A stretch of 26,573 bases of DNA, taken from Gemmatimonadales bacterium (GTDB taxonomy: Bacteria; Gemmatimonadota; Gemmatimonadetes; Gemmatimonadales; GWC2-71-9). The translations under genes and the position numbers were made by a program. Shown here one piece after another: positions 24,061 through 26,573 of the stretch (its first letter is position 1; every line of letters starts with the position of its first letter). The DNA is taken from positions 1-26,573 of the forward strand of contig JACCSZ010000020.1 in assembly GCA_013812695.1 (NCBI GenBank). Direction: 5' to 3'. The notes under the pieces were generated by a model. It searched no databases. It was not told the DNA's origin and worked only from the letters and a program-made list of their open reading frames with translations.

Positions 24061-25860
24061 ATGTCACAGGCCCGTATTCGCAACTTCTGCATTGTCGCGC
24101 ACATCGACCACGGCAAATCGACCCTCGCGGACCGACTCATCGAGGCCACCGGGGCAGTGGAGAAGCGCCAGATGCGGGAGCAGTTGCTCGACACGATGGA
24201 CCTCGAGCGCGAGCGCGGGATCACCATCAAGCTGAACGCGGTCCGGATGAGCTACACGGCGCGAGACGCCGTGACCTACGAGCTCAACCTGATCGACACG
24301 CCGGGCCACGTCGATTTCACCTATGAGGTTTCCCGCTCGCTCGCCGCGTGCGAGGGCGCCATCCTCGTGGTCGATGCCTCACAAGGCGTGCAGGCGCAGA
24401 CCCTCAGCAACCTCTTTCTGGCGATGGACGCCGGGCTCGAGATCATTCCGGTCCTGAACAAGATCGACCTTCCCGGTGCCGAGCCCGAGAAGCGGGCGCA
24501 GGAGATCATGGATCTGATCGGGGCCAAGCGGGCCGAGATCCTCGCCGTGTCGGCGAAGGAAGGCACCGGGGTCCCCGACCTGCTCGAGGCGATCGTCGGG
24601 CGGGTTCCCCCGCCCCGCGGCCGGGCGGACGCGCCGCTCCGCGCGCTGATCTTCGATTCGTACTACGACCGCTACCGGGGCGCCATTCCCAGCGTCCGCG
24701 TGGTCGACGGCGCGCTGCGCGAGGGCATGGAGATCAGGTTCGGCGCCCACCCCGACGACGTCTACCACGTGGACGAGGTCGGCTACCTCCAGCTCGGCCA
24801 GCATCCGGCCCCGGCGCTCGAGGCCGGTGAGGTGGGCTACCTCGTTGCCAGCCTCCGCCAGGTCCGGGACGCGCGCGTCGGCGACACCATCCTCGATGCG
24901 CACGATCCCGCCACCCAGCTGCTGCCCGGCTATCGCGACGTCAAGTCGATGGTGTTCGCCGGCATCTACCCGACCGACTCCGATCAGTACGAGGGGCTGC
25001 GCGACGCCTTGGAGAAGCTCGTGCTCAACGACGCCAGCCTGCAGTACGAGCCCGAGTCGTCCACCGCGCTCGGCTTCGGGTTCCGCTGCGGGTTCCTCGG
25101 GCTGCTGCACATGGAGATCGTGCAGGAGCGGCTCGAGCGCGAGTTCAACCTGAGCCTCATCACCACCGTTCCCACGGTGGAGTACCACGTCCACCGGACC
25201 GATGGCGACATGGTGCTGCTCGAGAATCCGAGCAACCTCCCCGATCCGGCCGAGATCGCCCGGATCGACGAGCCGTACGTGAAGGCTCGCATCATGGCGC
25301 CGTCGGAGTACATCGGCGGCATCATGAGGCTGGGCCAGGAGCGCCGGGGCGTGTACCTCGGGATGCACTTCATCGACCCGACCCGGGTCGAATTCGACTT
25401 CGAGTTTCCACTCGGCGAGATCGTGCTCGACTTCTACGACAAGCTCAAGTCGCTCTCCCGCGGCTACGCGTCGCTCGACTACGAGATGGTGGGATACCGC
25501 GACTCCGACCTCGTGAAGCTCGACATGCTCATCAACGGCGACCCGATCGACGCGTTCAGCGTCATCATCCACCGCGACAAGGCCCAGGAGTACGGCCGCA
25601 AGATCGCCGAGAAGCTGAAGGAGCTGATCCCGCGACAGTTGTACCAGGTGGCCATTCAGGCCGCGATCGGCAACAAGGTCATCGCGCGCGAGACGATCTC
25701 GGCGTTTCGGAAGGACGTGCTCGCGAAGTGCTACGGCGGCGACATCACCCGGAAGCGGAAGCTCCTCGAAAAGCAGAAAGAGGGGAAGAAGCGCATGAAG
25801 CAGATCGGCGCCGTCGAGATCCCGCAGGAGGCGTTCCTGGCCGTGTTACAGGTGGAATGA
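24061..25860 (+). CDS. lepA: Elongation factor 4 (LepA)
   Basis: The 599-residue protein has the expected EF4 length and GTPase motifs: G1 AHIDHGKS/T (residues 13-21), G2 RGITIK (52-57), G3 DTPGHVDF (79-86), G4 NKID (133-136), G5 SAKEG. Domains II, III and V follow, with the diagnostic LepA C-terminus (RKDVLAKCYGGDITRKRKLLEKQKEGKKRMK and the closing EIPQEAFLAVL). LepA binds the ribosome and affects initiation, back-translocation or 30S maturation. The ATG follows a -10-like box directly, suggesting a leaderless transcript. The stop overlaps the ATG of the glycosyltransferase gene as ATGA. Confidence 0.98.
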   Translation: MSQARIRNFCIVAHIDHGKSTLADRLIEATGAVEKRQMREQLLDTMDLERERGITIKLNAVRMSYTARDAVTYELNLIDTPGHVDFTYEVSRSLAACEGAILVVDASQGVQAQTLSNLFLAMDAGLEIIPVLNKIDLPGAEPEKRAQEIMDLIGAKRAEILAVSAKEGTGVPDLLEAIVGRVPPPRGRADAPLRALIFDSYYDRYRGAIPSVRVVDGALREGMEIRFGAHPDDVYHVDEVGYLQLGQHPAPALEAGEVGYLVASLRQVRDARVGDTILDAHDPATQLLPGYRDVKSMVFAGIYPTDSDQYEGLRDALEKLVLNDASLQYEPESSTALGFGFRCGFLGLLHMEIVQERLEREFNLSLITTVPTVEYHVHRTDGDMVLLENPSNLPDPAEIARIDEPYVKARIMAPSEYIGGIMRLGQERRGVYLGMHFIDPTRVEFDFEFPLGEIVLDFYDKLKSLSRGYASLDYEMVGYRDSDLVKLDMLINGDPIDAFSVIIHRDKAQEYGRKIAEKLKELIPRQLYQVAIQAAIGNKVIARETISAFRKDVLAKCYGGDITRKRKLLEKQKEGKKRMKQIGAVEIPQEAFLAVLQVE

Positions 25861-26573
25861 CAGCGGTCGGGCCGGGCGCCCGCGCGGCGGGTGACGGCGG
25901 GCGGGCGCCCGCCTCCGACACGCTAGTGGTCCAGACCGCCTTCCTCGGCGACGTCGTCCTGACCACTCCCCTGCTCGCGGCACTGGCCGAGCGGCACGGG
26001 CCGGTGGACGTCGTGACGACGCCGGCCGCGGCTTCGCTGCTCGAGACGCACCCCGCCGTGGCGACGGTGATCCGCTACGACAAGCGGGGCGCGGACCGGG
26101 GACCGCTGGGGCTCTGGCGGCTGGGTCGCCGGTTGCGGGGGCGGGGCTTCGTCCGCGCCTATCTTCCGCATCGCTCATGGCGGTCCGCGGCGCTCGCGGT
26201 ACTGGCCGGGATCGGCGAGCGGGTGGGGTTCGCCGGCAGCCCGGCCGCGGCCGCCTACACCCGCCGTGTCCGCCTGCCCGCGGATGGCCACGAAGCGGAG
26301 CGGCTGCTGGCGCTGGCCGACGTGCGGACCGGTGTACCGCCCGTGCACATCGAGCTCACCCCCGACGATCGCGCCGCGGCCGACGCCTGGCTTCGGGCGC
26401 GCGGCATCGAGCCGGGCTTCGTCGCGATGGCGCCGGGGTCGATCTGGGGCACCAAGCGCTGGCCATATTACGCGGAGCTCGCCGCCGCGCTGGAGGTCCC
26501 GATCGTAGTCGTCGGCGGGCGGGAGGACGCACCGCTCGCGGCCGCCATCGCGGCCGCGGCCCCAGGCCGGGCG
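25857..26573 (+). CDS. GT9 heptosyltransferase-like protein (cut by window edge)
   Basis: An open frame of 239 codons runs from the ATG at 25857 to the right edge with no stop. It has the ADP-heptose:LPS heptosyltransferase pattern (WaaF/WaaC, GT9): VVQTAFLGDVVLTTPLLAAL near residue 25, a following strand VDVVTTPAAASLLETHPAV, the hinge and donor-site motif APGSIWGTKRWPYYAELA near 200, and VVVGGREDA near 225. The short Ala/Gly-rich N-terminus before residue 22 is unusual. Such enzymes add heptose to the LPS inner core at the inner face of the inner membrane, which fits a Gram-negative envelope. Its start overlaps the lepA stop (ATGA), so the two are co-translated. About 100 residues are missing. 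Confidence 0.88.
   Translation, partial: MTAVGPGARAAGDGGRAPASDTLVVQTAFLGDVVLTTPLLAALAERHGPVDVVTTPAAASLLETHPAVATVIRYDKRGADRGPLGLWRLGRRLRGRGFVRAYLPHRSWRSAALAVLAGIGERVGFAGSPAAAAYTRRVRLPADGHEAERLLALADVRTGVPPVHIELTPDDRAAADAWLRARGIEPGFVAMAPGSIWGTKRWPYYAELAAALEVPIVVVGGREDAPLAAAIAAAAPGRA

Overview
This is a very GC-rich, gene-dense bacterial chromosome segment. An outer-membrane chaperone pair (two parvulin proteins), a GT9 heptosyltransferase, Sec and lipoprotein signals, the short HisG/HisZ system and the style of the genes fit a Gram-negative, probably uncultured, bacterium. Gemmatimonadota is my best guess from gene style and order, but no rRNA or other decisive marker lies in the window. Most genes are core housekeeping genes; the only clearly accessory area is the first 2 kb.

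Left end (1-2015): the first codons of a response regulator run off the left edge on the minus strand. A sorbosone/glucose dehydrogenase-like exported protein follows on the plus strand. Immediately after it is a short in-frame remnant of a tyrosine recombinase C-terminus, pointing at the 3' end of a stand-alone tRNA-Ile(GAT) on the minus strand. The tRNA has its own candidate promoter and terminator. This looks like the scar of a tRNA-targeted integrated element.

2082-5904, minus strand: a cupin-type XRE regulator, a CDF zinc exporter with a His-rich tail, typA (TTG start, its own promoter and a 20-bp palindrome in the leader) and a hyperacidic 72-residue protein after typA. A Methyltransf_24 protein (6047-6946) is divergent from the regulator.

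7009-11392: a split histidine locus. hisD is divergent from a CorC/HlyC membrane protein, which is followed by hisZ and a short hisG overlapping as GTGA. hisG converges with pdxA and the two coding regions overlap antisense by 50 bp.

21273 down to 11343, minus strand: one long co-directional block, DUF58 - BatA-like - mfd - PrsA-like lipoprotein - SurA-like - pdxA. Three junctions are 4-bp ATGA overlaps, and surA-pdxA adjacency recalls the proteobacterial surA-pdxA pair. It joins a stress/aerotolerance-type vWA module, transcription-coupled repair, periplasmic folding and vitamin B6 synthesis.

21412-26573: an exported M28 metallopeptidase, a convergent EamA transporter, then lepA and a GT9 heptosyltransferase that overlaps lepA by ATGA and is cut by the right edge. 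A REP-like palindromic repeat occurs twice, both times between convergent genes, and in both cases it supplies the stop codon of an adjacent gene. I found no CRISPR array, intact insertion sequence or obvious new defence system. The most unusual signals are the integrase scar at tRNA-Ile, the stop-codon-supplying repeat, the hyperacidic small gene and the structured leaders of typA and pdxA.
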